Below the pieces are notes generated by a model that was given only the letters and a program-made list of their open reading frames with translations, was not told the DNA's origin and made no database searches. A stretch of DNA of 64,000 nucleotides, from assembly GCA_016584305.1 (NCBI GenBank), contig JACEEZ010020019.1:62001-126000 (forward strand), written 5' to 3'. Position numbers and translations under genes: made by a program. Every line of letters starts with the position of its first letter. The stretch's first letter is position 1. This document shows, one piece after another, positions 50,216 to 62,275 of the stretch. This stretch comes from Chionoecetes opilio (lineage: Eukaryota > Arthropoda > Malacostraca > Decapoda > Majidae).

Positions 50216-52985
50216 GCCAGTGAGCCTTCCACAAAGCGCAGCTTGTACCTCGAAGGCGGTGATTGTGCGAATACATGTCTACGACAGAATGTTTTTTGCC
50301 CTGGCAGCGTAACATGAGGCTTCATTTAGGGCATAGTGATATCTTTGAGCAGATCAGGCCAGACGAGCAGGCAATTGCGGGGCTTCGGAAAAACAAAAAC
50401 TGGGTAACACCAAAGAACCGCTTAGGTGCCAGTCCTTATTAAAGAACGACAGTAAGACGAAGAGGAATAAAGAAAAACAGAAGGGGGTAGGCCAATTACT
50501 TTTGGGGATGGTGATCTGTTACTCTTCTTTGAAAGATTTAAAGTCATTAGGAAAGTGGAAAAATTAGAAACAGGAAGGATGAGTTTCCAGAGTTTACCAA
50601 GTCGAAAGGGATGAAAGAGTAAAGATACTTGGATTAACTCTTGCATTAGAAAAGAGGACGCAATAGGGATGAGAATGAGTAGAAAAGTCTGTAGAAGTCT
50701 TTGTTGCAGCCTAGGCCACAGGAGTTGGGGAGGCATGCCGTTAGCAAGTTAGATGCGCCCCCCAAGGAGCAGAAAAAACGTAGAAGTAGTTAGAAGAGAA
50801 GCAAGAGAAGAGAAGCAAAATTGCAGCGTGATTTAAAGATTGAAGGACAGGGCAGTCAGAGGAGAGGAGTTGTGAGACGCCGAAAAGCTTTTGACTCCAA
50901 CCCTGTTTAGAGAGAGCTGTATAGTGGATCCCTCCACCCAAACATTGTGAGGACAATATCCATACATGGGCGGATAAGGCCAAGGTAGAGAGCAAGCAAT
51001 AAGGGAGGGAGAAGAAAAAGGACGCAGAAGATGCAACAGCACACCTAACTTTTAGAAGCTGTTTTAGCAGAGAGATGTGAGATTTCCAGTCAGGATTTTT
51101 AGAAAGGATTAGTCCTAGAATGTTTCATTGTTAGAAGAAGGAGACAGTGAGTGTCATTGAAGAAGAGGAGAAGAGGGGATAGTTATCTGGTGGTTTTGGT
51201 CGAGTAGATTAGGTGAAGAATTGGGTTTTTCAGGCATTGAAACAAAACCAAGGTTGCTTTGCCCGACAATCAGAAAATTTATTAGAAAGATTAAGAAGCT
51301 AGGCGCGGTGGCAATCTCTCGTGAAAACTTAGTACTGTGAGGTTGGACGTCTAATAAACGACGTTGAAAAAATGAGGGTAGAATATCAGCGTAGGAGATG
51401 TGGAAGGGCTTTGAGTTAGACTTAGAAGATCAGTAATGAATAATAGCAAAGATTGTAGTGGGTGATAGGACAGCAGAACCCTGGGGACCACCACTATTGA
51501 TAGTTTAGGAGAAGAACAATGTCAGTCTACAGTAGCTGCAATAAGAACGGTTGTTTTGAAAGGAAACTTAAAATAAGCGTACAAAGGGAAGGATAGAAAC
51601 CTAATGAGGTAGTTCGGAAAATAAAGATTTGGGCCAGAATCGTATCAAAAGCTTTGATAGTCAAGGGGCAACAGCAAAAAGTTTCACCGAAACCCGAAAG
51701 GAGGATGACAAGATTCAGTTTAGGACAGCTAGAAGAAGATCGCCAGTAGATCGACTTTACGGAAACCGTAACTGACGAATCGATCGAAGATGTGAGCAGA
51801 GAGATGCTTAAGGGGAATCTTTCTTATTAAGTAAGATCTCAAAAAATTTAGAAAGGCAGGGAGTCAAAGCTATAGGACGGTTAGTTTGAAGGATTAGAAA
51901 CGGTTCTCACCGTCTTAGGAACAGTGGATGTTGATTGTGGTAGCAAATTCCAGGCAAGAAGGAAAGGTGGAAGTCAGATAGACAAAGGGACAGAAAAGGT
52001 TGAACAGGCAAGTGCAAGACAGACGCACGTGTTTTTTGAGAAACAATAGGAGGGACTGCCGTCAGGACCTCCTTCCGAGGATCTAGGCAGAAAAGCAAAA
52101 GAAAACCTCATTCCGAAGATCTCGATGGAAGGCATAATAATAGTCAGAGGGTCGGAGGAGAAGGAGGAACAAGGCCCTGCATCAGCCCGGAGGTGGAATT
52201 TGTAGCAAATGTTTGAGCAAAGAGGTTCAGCTTTAGAAGTAAATGAGACAGCGATGTGGGAAGACCATCTGGGGTTGAAGCATAGTGAGGGAAAGTATGA
52301 AGAAGAAAAAATTGTCTTCGAGCCAAAGAAAATTTTTTGGAGCATCGGATCCAGACACTCAACCAGCGGACCTCACAGAAGTAAAGCAGGTACCTAGTGG
52401 CGTTTTGACTTCGTCCGTTAGTGCCTGGAACTGGCGCGTGAGTTAAAGGCTGCGGGCGAGAGGATGGAGTTATTTGACAACCTTCAGATACACAGACATG
52501 ACATCAGTAAGGTTGTCAGACTTGGAGAACTTGGACTCTTGGTGGATGTATGCAGTGTTGCACATTGGTGGCATGGGCTATGGGTGTGGTCCGGCAGGCT
52601 CCTCACAGGAGGGACGCACTAGCAGGAGGCGGCACGGCAACCCTTCGTTCCCGTCATGCGGGGGCACCGTGGCGGGAGCGTCACGCCACGAGACGGGACA
52701 GGTCGAGGGAGTGTTGATTCACACACTGAAGCCCGGCGTCGAAGATGCCTGGCCAGGGTGGTGGTGCGTGCAGATGGAACAAGCTGGAGACAAGAAACTC
52801 TAAAAACCTGCCGGAAGTGGGCAGCAGAGTGAACCTCCACGAAATGATGAAAATTGCCAGAGCTGGGCTGTTCCTCTTAATGTCCGTGCTCTCATCAAGA
52901 GTGAGAGGAGAAGGCATCAAAATTAGAAGCAACAGGTCTTAAGCCGAGTCGTTCACACTGTATGACATCTCCTCAATGCGACTCG
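50216..52985 (-). pseudogene. LINE D copy 2
   Basis: Colinear with 47225-49740 from AAGCG-AGCTT-TACCTCGAA-like start to the CTCCTCAATGCGACTCGTAA end. On the minus strand 52345-51974 and 52362-52144 correspond to the pre-RT region (PSLCFNPRWSSHIAVSF in one frame, TPDGLPTSLSHLLLKLN in another). The RT core near 51900-51680 is too broken to translate. 50736-50422 holds the C-terminal part (VSNFSTFLMTLNLSK). It is a few hundred bases longer than copy 1 through many small insertions. Confidence 0.72.
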
Positions 52986-53519
52986 TAATCTCGTAAAGGA
53001 GTCTCGTAATGGCATTACTTAGCCGTGTTTTTTAACTGTTTTTATTGATTAATATTATAGAACAAAACATCTACGAAGATTACAGATATATCATATATAT
53101 GGATAAACCAGGTCTTATGATCCGTATAAATATATGATGAAGCCGAGCGGCCCTCCGACTTCAGCCCCTTGTGCGAAGGCCGATATTCCGTGATGCATAG
53201 GCCAGGTATTACAGTGGTCTATGGATAGGTTAGAAGCTTGATGACCAGATGCGAAAAGGGTGTGGACGTTTGGCATGGGGATTATCACTCCAGCTCCTCA
53301 GTCAAGGATGATAGTAAAGTGGCGACGGGATTGAAGGAGATATGTTGATGCATCATGGTTGGTTTACCATGCAATAATTAAAATTTAATGCACACTAATA
53401 TATATACTACTATATATAGATATAGAATATAATATATCTAATAGAATATATATATTTATATAGATTATATATATATAGATTATATATGATATATATATAA
53501 TATATATATTAATATAGTT
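52986..53519. repeat. Second junction block and AT microsatellite
   Basis: 52990-53390 repeats the block at 49741-50140 with indels. 53395-53520 is TATATA-rich microsatellite. Confidence 0.7.
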
Positions 53520-53880
53520 TTAATGATGTGTAAGTCTGGGATTATAGGAGGTAACTATGAAATGTATGTAGTATATATAGAGATAAATGGGGTAGAAGTT
53601 ACTTGTGTGTGTAAGTACCTGTAAAGTAATGTGTATATTAATTATCAACCATGAGAAAATGATTAGTATAATTTTGTCAATTATGATTTTTTTACGAAAG
53701 TCAAATGTTTTTTGGGTACGGAAAAATAGTTCAAAATTACGGTACGGGAAAGTAATCGTACTAGTACGGTTCACGATACAAATATGCAGGTACTGGAAAC
53801 GGAATCGGTTAATGTAGTATCTGAGTTACGAATACGAAACAAAATATTACGTACCGTACCGTAACTACACGCCTGACAGG
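53520..53880. repeat. Dispersed repeat with ACGGTACG motifs, uninterrupted copy
   Basis: TAGGAGGTAACTATGAA, GTAGAAGTTACT and TACGGTACGG-type segments, ending GTACCGTACCGTAACTAC. The same sequence is at 60405-61575, where it is split by an 830-bp element. Non-coding. Confidence 0.75.
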
Positions 53881-54489
53881 AGAATCTAGGAGAGTTAGTG
53901 ACCCCACTAACAACACCGTGTGACCTACATTACAAGGGGAGGAATTTACATCCCAGTGCATGGGTGTTGTTGAACCTGGTGGTCCTGGGAATCCTGGGGA
54001 TAACTGATTTTAATAGTTCAACAGGACATTGTGTCTCGGTCCTATCTACTTAATATATAGATATAAGATATAGCTAGATATAGATATAGATAGATTAGTA
54101 TATATAATCACCTCACTTCACCTCGGTTAATGTCACTGGGGATGGAACAGTGCGGAGTAAGGGCCGTTTGTGAGTGGTGACGGCCATCACGGGTCGGGTG
54201 GTGTGAGTGCAAGGCGTGGGGGCTCGTGAATAAGTGCTGCGCAGTGAGGGTGTTGCGGAGTTGGGTGGAGGTGCCCAGAGTAGTGGGTTGGGAGGGGTGT
54301 TGAGAAATGATGTTTGGAGGGCCTGGAGGGGTTAGTGAGTAGAGAGTGAGGGCTGGGGTGGATGGGCGGGAGGTGAATTGATTGAGGTGAGTGTGTGTTG
54401 GACCACGTGGGTGGAAGGGCGTGGGGGATAGAGGGAATGAGAAGTGAGCGAGATTTGACCCAATAATTAAACCAACCGTCATGTGACCT
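53881..54489. other. No gene recognised
   Basis: Minus-strand ORFs of 101-124 codons at 54108-54492 are Pro/His/Ser-rich with no motif and overlap in two frames. They are probably chance ORFs in G-rich DNA. Confidence 0.4.
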
Positions 54490-55000
54490 CATGAGCTATA
54501 TATATATAGATATAATATAAAGTAGATATATATAATTAATATATATAATATCTATATTATATAATATATATATTTATATATATATAGAGCTATATTATAT
54601 ATATAATATAGATGTAGTATAATATATATATTAATCTATATAATAAAGATATATATTTTTATATTATATCTATATATATGTATATATATATAAATAATAT
54701 ATATATAGATATATATATATAAATATATTATAATATATATATATATATATTATATAATACATATATATAATATATATATATAGATATAGATACAGGAATT
54801 ATATATAATATTTATATGTAGACTTCAGGCATTATATATATACTATATAGATATTATAGATATTGGATATAATACATATATTTACATACTAATAATATAT
54901 CATAAAATATCATATATTATATACTATATATATTATATATAATATTATTTAAATATATATATATGATATATATATTATATAATATAATTATATACATAAT
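54490..55000. repeat. Long TA-rich microsatellite
   Basis: About 500 bp composed almost entirely of imperfect TATATA/ATAT runs with occasional GA or GC. Length and order are likely unreliable. Confidence 0.9.
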
Positions 55001-55189
55001 ACAGCAAGCCTGGATTATAACGGAGTTAGTAAATGAGGGGAGGAGTGGTCCGTTTAAAGACGCTTGGTATAGCGAGGTATTTTCACAAAGGGTACCCGGG
55101 AAAATATATTTAAAAAAAAAAATGTAAATATAAATTGCCAAAAAGAATCATCCACACCAGGAACTCTGTAAGCTATGTTGGTGAGGTAA

Positions 55190-58100
55190 ACCAGTGACAT
55201 AAGAAACATAAAGAACATAAGAAAATAAGGAAGCTACAAGATGGCAGCCGAGGGGGCCTACACCGGGTAGGTCCCGTAACAGAACAATACCTACATCACT
55301 TTTTCATCCCCATCCATGAACCTATCCAGCTCCACTTTTAAAAGCTCACCTAATGACTCGCAACTAATAACTGTTCTACTTGAGACCATTCCACTCAATT
55401 CACCACCCCTATTTGTGTGAACCAGGTTTTTTCAATATATTTCACTTTTAAATCTACGCCTTTCCAGATGGAATCCGTTACGTCTAGTCTACCATGGTTA
55501 CAAAGCCGCGTAAGAATGTTTGCCTCCATCTCCTTTATTAAATCCCTTTATCCACTTAAAAACTTCTATCAGATCGCCCCTTACTCTGCGTCTCTCGAGT
55601 GAGTGTAATTTTAATAACTTCAATCTCCTCTCATAACTAAAGTTACGCATCCCCTTGTATCATTTTGGTCATCCTTCTCTGCACTTTTTCTAACAACACT
55701 ATATCCATCCTGTAATATGGAGACCAAAACTGAACTGCATAGTCTAGGTGAGGCCTGACTAGAGCCAGATAAAGCTTTAGAATAACTTCCGCACTTCTAC
55801 TTTTAACACTTCTGGTAATGAATCCTAATACTCTATTAGCTCTATTTCTGGCCTCAATACATTGTTTCCTAGGTCGGAGGTCTGGGCTCAACCTCACTCC
55901 AAGATCTTTTTCACCTTCTGATCTTTTCAGCGATACATTGCTTATGGTGTATCTATTACCAGGGTTTTTTCTACCAACATTCATAACGCTACATTTATCA
56001 ATATTAAATTCCATCTGCCATCTGACTGCCCACTCGTTAAGTTTATCTAAGTCTCCCTGCAATATGTTTACGTCAGACTGTGATCCAATAATCCTACCTA
56101 ACTTAGTATCATCAGCAAACTTGCTGATATCACTGCTAATCCCACTATCCAAGTCGTTGATGTAAATCAAAAATAGTAATGGGCCCAAAACAGACCCTTG
56201 TGGAACTCCACTTGTTACCAGTCCCCATTCAGATTTGGAACCATTAATTGTAACCCTTTGTTGCCTATTACTTAGCCAAGCTCTGATCCAATGAAGAGCC
56301 TTCCCATCTATACCATGAGCCCTAACCTTATTAAGAGTCACTCGTGTGGTACTTTGTCAAATGCCTTACTAAAGTCCAGACAGATATATTATATCATAAT
56401 CCTTATCATTATCTGCCGTCTCATAAACTTTCCTATAAAAACTCAATAAATTGGTGAGACATGACCTACCCTTGGTGAATCCATGTTGTGAATCATTGAT
56501 CAAACTATGTTTATCTAAGTGCTCTCTAATGTTTTTTGCAATAATAGATTCCAATAATTTACCCACCACTGATGTTAGACTTACGGGTCGATAATTTGAC
56601 TTTAGTCCTCTGTCTCCCTTCTTAAATATGGGAACAACATTTCCTTTCCTCCACAATAATGGCACATCGCCTATCTCAACCGATTTCCTAAAAATGTGCA
56701 CTAACGACTCACTAACAACCTCCTTGCATTCCTTTAATACCCTGGGATACACTTCATCTGGTCCTGGCGATTTAAATGTTTTCATTTTTTCTATACCCTC
56801 CTCCACCATTTCCCTAGTTATCACAATATCTTTGAGTTTTTCCTCATCGCTTCCTTTGAACATCTGTTCACTATCAGGTATCGTCTGTGTATCCTCCTCC
56901 GTAAAAACACTTAAGAAATAATCATTTAGACTCCTACACATATCCTCATCCGTATTTAAGACCTCACCCTGTCCTGACCTTAAGGGCCCAACTAATTCCC
57001 TTGTCTTTGTTTTATAAACCTGATAGAACCCCTTTGGGTCCCTGTTCGCCTGTTCTGCTACTTTAATCTCATAATTGTTCTTAGCAACTCGAGTTAATTT
57101 CTTCACTGTCCTCGCCATCACGTTATACTGTTCTTTGTTTACCAATCCTGCCTTGAACCTTAAATAAATGTTTCTTTTTACTCCAATGTTGTGTTTTAAC
57201 TTGGTGGTCATCCATTTTGGATCACTCTTTCTGGACCTTATCTCCCTATATGGAATATTTCTTTTCTGTCCGTCAATTATATTCCTTACAAATGAGATAT
57301 AATCATCCTCGGCTCCGACCTCACTTCCCCTTCTAACCTCTCTAATTACCTCCTCAGCCCTGACCTCACTTCCCTGTCTAACCGCTCTAATTATCTCCGC
57401 AGCCTCGACCTCACTACCATATCTGACCGCGCCAATTACCTCCCGGTGACTTCCTAATCCTTCATAATTGGCCTTTCCAGCTGACAACGCCTTGTCCTGG
57501 GGAACTTTCTGCTCCTCCATCCCACACCTCTTATTAATAACCTCCAGGTGTCTTCTTAATCCCGCATAATTGGCCTTTCTGAAATTAGGTATTCGATGCC
57601 TATTGCCACTTAATTTTCCAACTTCCCATTTTAAGCTAAATCTGATCTCATAATGGTCGCTATTATCTAAATTCCCCCCGACCTCCACATTTGTAACTAA
57701 ATCGTCTCTATTTGTCAGCAATAGATCTAGAATATTATCTCCTCTAGTAGGCTCCTTGATTGCTTGACTTAGGAAGTTATCCTGGATTATATTTAACAAT
57801 TCATCTGCATCGCTGTCACCTATGATTAAATCCCAGTCTATATTCCTAAGATTAAAATCTCCCACCACGCATAATCGATTATATCTGCAGGCCTTGTTTA
57901 TTTCTTCCCATATAGGAGCTGAATCCTCTTTACATAAGTTTGGAGGCCTATACACTACACCCAAAACCATTTTCTCAGTTCCCTCCGTAACCTCTACCCA
58001 TATAGACTCTATGCTGTCATCTGTTTTATAACATTGTTAACACAACACTGCAATGCATCTCTTGCATAAAGCGCAACTCCTCCTCCTCGTCTGCCTACTC

Positions 58101-58490
58101 TGTCTTTGTGAAATAACTTATACCCAGCTATCTCGACTTCCGGATCGAATACCTTTCCTGACATATCCAACCATGTTTCTGTTAATGCTATTATATCAAA
58201 ATCCTCTACACTATTTATTCCTCTCAGGAAATCTATCTTTTTTAAAATACTCCTACAGTTTGTATAGTAAACCTTCAAGCAACTCCTCTTTTTTTTGTCA
58301 ATTTTCCCTTTATCTTTAACTAAACCCCTCCTCTCTCTCTTCTTACGAATCACTTTAGTTCCCTGCCTTCTGAAACTCCTCCTAGTGTCGCAAGTTTCCT
58401 TTACCCCGACCCCCGTGTCTAAACCCCGGTTCTCTATCTTAAAAAAGCCTGCAGTGCATCTACCTCCCTTTCAAGGGAATGTGACTGGCA
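55190..58490 (-). pseudogene. LINE E: CR1-like, endonuclease and RT, frameshifted
   Basis: The best preserved LINE here, on the minus strand. 58353-58009: endonuclease start (YYTNCRSILKKIDFL, IIALTETWLDMSG, GGGVALYARDAL). After a shift, 57970-56369 (533 codons): GVVYRPPN, CVVGDFNLRNIDWD, NSDHYEIRFSL (endonuclease), a linker with three 15-residue repeats, KSPGPDEVYPRVLKE, VVPIFKKGDRGLKSNYRPVS, and SQHGFTKGRSCLTNLLSF. Another break near 56355, then 56341-55643: WLSNRQQRVTING, SGVPQGSVLGPLLFLIYIND, catalytic ISKFADDTKLG, and thumb VRPHLDYAVQFWSPYY. The C-terminus runs on to about 55400 in pieces. The 3' region ends in a GAACATAAGAAAATAAGG-type tail near 55195. Only two main frame breaks suggest a fairly young copy. 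Confidence 0.9.
57312..57450 (-). repeat. 45-bp tandem repeat in LINE E coding region, three units
   Basis: GACCTCACT starts at 57317, 57362 and 57407, exactly 45 bp apart. On the coding strand each unit gives a 15-residue segment of the type EVIRxVRxGSEVxAE. In frame, so it lengthens the linker between endonuclease and RT. Confidence 0.92.
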
Positions 58491-58728
58491 CTACATGCTG
58501 AATTTGGTCCGCTCCTACACGTGAAATAAATAAGAAATAATCTCAAACACAACCAGACCATGTAGCTATGTTGGGAGGCAAACAGTGACTAGCAAGGAAC
58601 ATCAGGGATTTGGCACACTCGTCCACGACTGTTCTGGACTGGTATTAGGAGAGGTAATAAGTATCCAGGCTCGCTCATTACTGCTTGGTATGCTATGAAA
58701 TTTAATTATTCTAGTTGAATGTAGACAT
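58491..58728. other. Spacer, nothing recognised
   Basis: Between LINE E and the solo LTR; no ORF or repeat with support. 58725-58728 is the left ACAT target duplication. Confidence 0.4.
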
Positions 58729-59548
58729 TGTGACGAAAATTCATATTTCCCGCGTATGTTGAGGTGGTCAAGATGGCTGGGCAGAGCGTAGCTCCGCCCC
58801 CTTTTGGTAGGAAGCATGGTGTGGCTAGGGGTTGCCACACGCAGCTAGATAGGTCACCCATATAAAAGAGGTCGTGACCTCGCCTCGCTCTCCACTCCAA
58901 GCATCCCACTCGTATAGTGTTGTGTGAGGAGCCGATGTGTCGGGCCTGGGCATCACGTGGGAGGCTGTGTGAGTCCTCCTTCTAACCCTTGATATGAGAG
59001 TATTGTAAGTATTTTGTGAAGCTTGTTTTTCTGCATTATTGGTTCACCGATGTCGAGTTGGCTGACTTTACGGAAAGTGAGAGTAGGAGGGAAGTATTGT
59101 GTGTGGCAAAGATGAGGCTCAGTAGAAGCGCTCTGTGTTATGTGTTGAGACTCAGTAGAAGTGCTCTTTTTGTGATGGTGATGAGGCTCAGTAGAAGCGC
59201 TCTGTGTTATGTGTAGAGGCTCAGTAGAAGTGCTCTTTTTGTGATGGTGATGAGACTCAGTTAGAAGTGCTCTTAAGGTGTTTTTGTGTGTTGAGGCTGG
59301 AGGCTAGAGAGAGACGGAAAGTGAGAGTGAGCTCTGGCAGCGTTGTGCGTGGTATCTTATCTGTGAATCTTCTGACGTGTATTCAAGTGTTTATCTGTTG
59401 TTGTACCAAGGAATTGGAGTTAAGCGTGTTAATTATATAAGGATTTCATATGTTGATCTTGTTTTGAATATCCTGAATTAAGTTAATTAGACCCACGTGT
59501 CCCTGGGGCATGGCCTGGGGTGGCGACCTCATGTCACCGACCGTAACA
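58729..59548 (+). mobile_element. 820-bp solo LTR with TATA box and internal tandem repeat
   Basis: Starts TGTGACGAAAATTC, ends GACCGTAACA, flanked by ACAT at 58725-58728 and 59549-59552. It contains TATAAAAG at about 58861, followed about 25-30 bp later by a pyrimidine-rich CTCTCCACTCC, a plausible promoter reading rightwards. A tandem repeat lies at 59112-59275. No partner LTR or internal region is seen, so it is a solo LTR. The 4-bp duplication fits Ty3/gypsy. Confidence 0.75.
59112..59278 (+). repeat. Tandem repeat (GCTCAGTAGAAG units) inside the solo LTR
   Basis: RCTCAGTAGAAGYGCTCT recurs five times between 59118 and 59272, arranged as a higher-order unit of about 65-70 bp (short spacer GTGTTATGTGT, long spacer TTTTTGTGATGGTGATGA). 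Confidence 0.85.
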
Positions 59549-59552
59549 ACAT

Positions 59553-60317
59553 ATAATCACATTTGAATTGCTATTATTCATACATATGAGTTTAAAAATA
59601 TGAAAATACTTTCAAAGCGCTCATCCACGCCTGGCAGCGCGGCTGCGGCAGCAGCAGCAGCATCATGAGACATCATAATCACCCCAAAATAGATAAAAAG
59701 GGAGAAAAAGTCTCGTAAAGTGATGGGTTATCCCTAAAATGTTGATGCTTTCTCTCACCGTCTGGCTAGTTAAGCTATGATAGTAGTAGTAAACTGTAGT
59801 AAAAGTTAAACAAACTACGAGCCCGATTCAGCCGTGGCTTCCAAAGGTATTGCTTATTATCATAACTAGTGCTCATTATTATATATATTATATGGTTGTG
59901 AAGTGCAGTTCTATACACGTGTCACTATTTAGGTCAGTGTAGCACTGTGTGTCACCTTAGATAAGGGTGATTTAGGGTGTTGAGGTGACAGGGAGACGTA
60001 GCAGCGGCCACGCCATAACACTAATAGTCACTATTTTAAACAATACACACCTTTACCACTAAATCACTAGGAACACAGGCTCCTTCTTATATATCTTAAT
60101 ATGTGATACATCAAAACTCCTTAAAACCAAAGCATTCCAAAGTAAAATGAGAAAATAATACAATTATGTTGAGTTGACAATTCGAGCAGCGATAAGCGGT
60201 CTGATATGAAAAACAAAACAAAAATAATAATAATCACGAAAATGGAGTCCGTTACATCCGAAGTCCTTTTAACATCGAGGTCCGTTATATCGAGGTTTGC
60301 TTTTATATATATATTAT

Positions 60318-60375
<58 letters not shown>

Positions 60376-60404
60376 ATTATATATTATATATATATAATAT
60401 ATAG
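59553..60404. other. No gene; microsatellites and a Tigger-like end
   Basis: Contains a CAG run near 59650, a GTCCGTTATATCGAGGTTTGC stretch at about 60280 that resembles a pogo/Tigger end, and TATATA microsatellite at 60303-60400. No coding sequence recognised. Confidence 0.45.
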
Positions 60405-60455
60405 TTAATGATTTGTAAGTCTCGGGTATAGGAGGTAACTATGAACTGTATGTAA

Positions 60456-61285
60456 GTACTAGCCGCAAAGCCGCCCCCCGGGGCCCAGATTTTTTGGCTA
60501 CCCTCTGCGGAGGGCAATTTTTGCTAATTTGTTTGGGTGGGCCCCACCAAACATGGACTCTCCAGATAGCCCCTTCTAATTTGCCTGAAATCAGGATGTA
60601 GAATGTATGTATTCCCCCCACCATTCACTTCACCATTACCCATCACCCCCCACCCATTCACTCACCCATTACCCATCCCCCCCCACCCATTCACTCACCC
60701 ATTACCCACACCCCCCACCCATTCACTCACCCATTAACCCCACACCCCCCACCCATTCACTCACCCATTACCCATCAACCACACACCCATTCACTCACCC
60801 ATTACCCATCACCCCCCACCCTTTTCACTCACCCATTACCATCACCCCCCACCCATTCACTCACCCATTACCCATCACCACACACCCATTCACTCACCCA
60901 TTACCCATCCCCCCCCACCTATTCCCTCACCCATCCCCCCCCAACCCATCACCCCCCCACCCTTTCACTTACCCATCCCCCCACACCCATTACCCATCAC
61001 CCCACCCATTCACTCACCCATTACCCATCACCCTACATCAAGCTTCCTCAATTCTCGCAACCCACTTTTGTTTTCACAATTTTCGCTAATAGGCTGCTAA
61101 AAAAAAAAAGAAAAAAGTGATCGGATTTATCTATAAGTAGGCTTATGACCCTTCCCTGGTCAACCCGGTTCCAAAAATGTGCCATATGAGGTGTTTGCGC
61201 CACGGGGGCGGAACCTTTTACCACACACACACACAGACAGACAGAAAGACAGACACACTTTCGCTTATATTTTTTATAGAAGAAA
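60456..61285. repeat. Minisatellite-bearing dispersed element, copy 2
   Basis: TACTAGCCGCAAAGCCGCCC start, GGACTCTCCAGATAGCCCC, C-rich minisatellite, GCTAATAGGCTGCTAAAAAA, CACACAGACAGACAGA, and CTTTCGCTTATATTTTTTATAG end, in the same order as 35955-36925 but without the SINE. The flanking repeat gives its exact borders. Confidence 0.8.
60615..61045 (+). repeat. C-rich minisatellite, copy 2
   Basis: About 13 units of CACCCATTCACTCACCCATT plus ACCCATCACC with C-run length variation. The 160-codon Pro/His/Ser ORF over it is the repeat. Confidence 0.9.
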
Positions 61286-61580
61286 TATAAAGATAGATGG
61301 GTAGAAGTTACTATGTGTTGTATGTAGCTACCTGTAAAAGTATGTGTAAATTAATCACAATGGAAAATGATTAGTAATTTTGTCAATTATTGATTTTTTT
61401 TTATGATAGTCAAATGTTTTTGGGTACAAAAAATAGTTCGAAATTACGGTACGGAAATTAATCGTACTAGTAAAGGTACAAAACAAATATTCAGGTACGG
61501 AACGGAATTACGGTACTGTATTTATCTGAGGTACGAATTACGAAAAATATTACCGTACCGTAACCCTACTACATGCCCTG

Positions 61581-61916
61581 GTTTTGGGTTGTAATATGAG
61601 CACTACAGTGGGATATATCGGGTGACTAGTTGTGTAAAGGAAATTCCCGAGAGTTTTCCCCGGGAGTGATCGAATTATCATCTCATATTAGTACCCTACA
61701 ATAAAAAAAATTCATTTCGATTGTTTGCTCAGGTGGTGGGGTAAGAAAGTAAGAATGGCCGGAAGGGGGTTGAGGGGAGTAATATGTTTTAAATCATTCT
61801 AGTGCCTAATCTCGGCTGGAAATAAATCTGTTACCAAAAGGGAAACCCCAAGTTTTATTTCTAGTGTAGTTTAAGGTTCCCGGCCTATCCTTGGGTGTTG
61901 GCAGTAGGAAACCAAT
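61581..61916. other. No gene seen
   Basis: About 335 bp of ordinary-looking DNA before the LINE A tail; no motif recognised. Confidence 0.4.
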
Positions 61917-62275
61917 TTGAATTGTAAAGCAACAAAATGCGGCGTTACAATCCCTGTCTTAGTCTATGGATGTGAGACATGGACACTAAATAGAGACTTG
62001 AAGAGGCAAATCAATTCCTTGGTAATTTGTGTCGTCGCAGAATCATGGGGTATCGCTGGGATGACAACGTTTCAAATCAGCGATTGCACCGTGAGACTGA
62101 ATCGAAGCCTATTATCTGTATAGTCCGTCAGTGCCAACTGTAGCCATATGGGCATGTGGCACGTTACCCTGAAACTGATCCTTCCCATCGGATTGTATCT
62201 GTAAGATACAACGCGGTAAGATACAAAGTTTACAGATAAGGTTGTATGAGTAAGGTACAACCTTGTCTGTAAACT
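61917..62275 (+). pseudogene. LINE A copy 3: ORF2 C-terminus only
   Basis: VYGCETWTLNRDLKRQIN, then in other frames RRIMGYRWDDN, SNQRLHRETESKPI and YGHVARYPETDPSHR match the distal part of the 1040-2045 copy. Stops and frame changes throughout. Beyond 62200 there are short repeats of GATACAA/TACAACCT before the SINE. Confidence 0.75.

Larger units (their letters stand above)
60405..61580. repeat. Second copy of the 53520-53880 repeat, interrupted
   Basis: 60405-60455 and 61286-61580 together match 53520-53880; the insertion point is after ATGTAAGTAC-like sequence at 60455. The right part keeps GTACGGAA and ATTACCGTACCGTAAC. Confidence 0.75.

Noticed and set aside
54108..54492. Two overlapping ORFs of about 100-124 codons
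   Set aside because: Low-complexity composition in two frames, no motif; likely chance.
60607..61089. 160-codon Pro/His/Ser-rich ORF (and the 150-codon one at 35993-36445)
   Set aside because: Translations of the C-rich minisatellite; length reflects absence of stops in the repeat.
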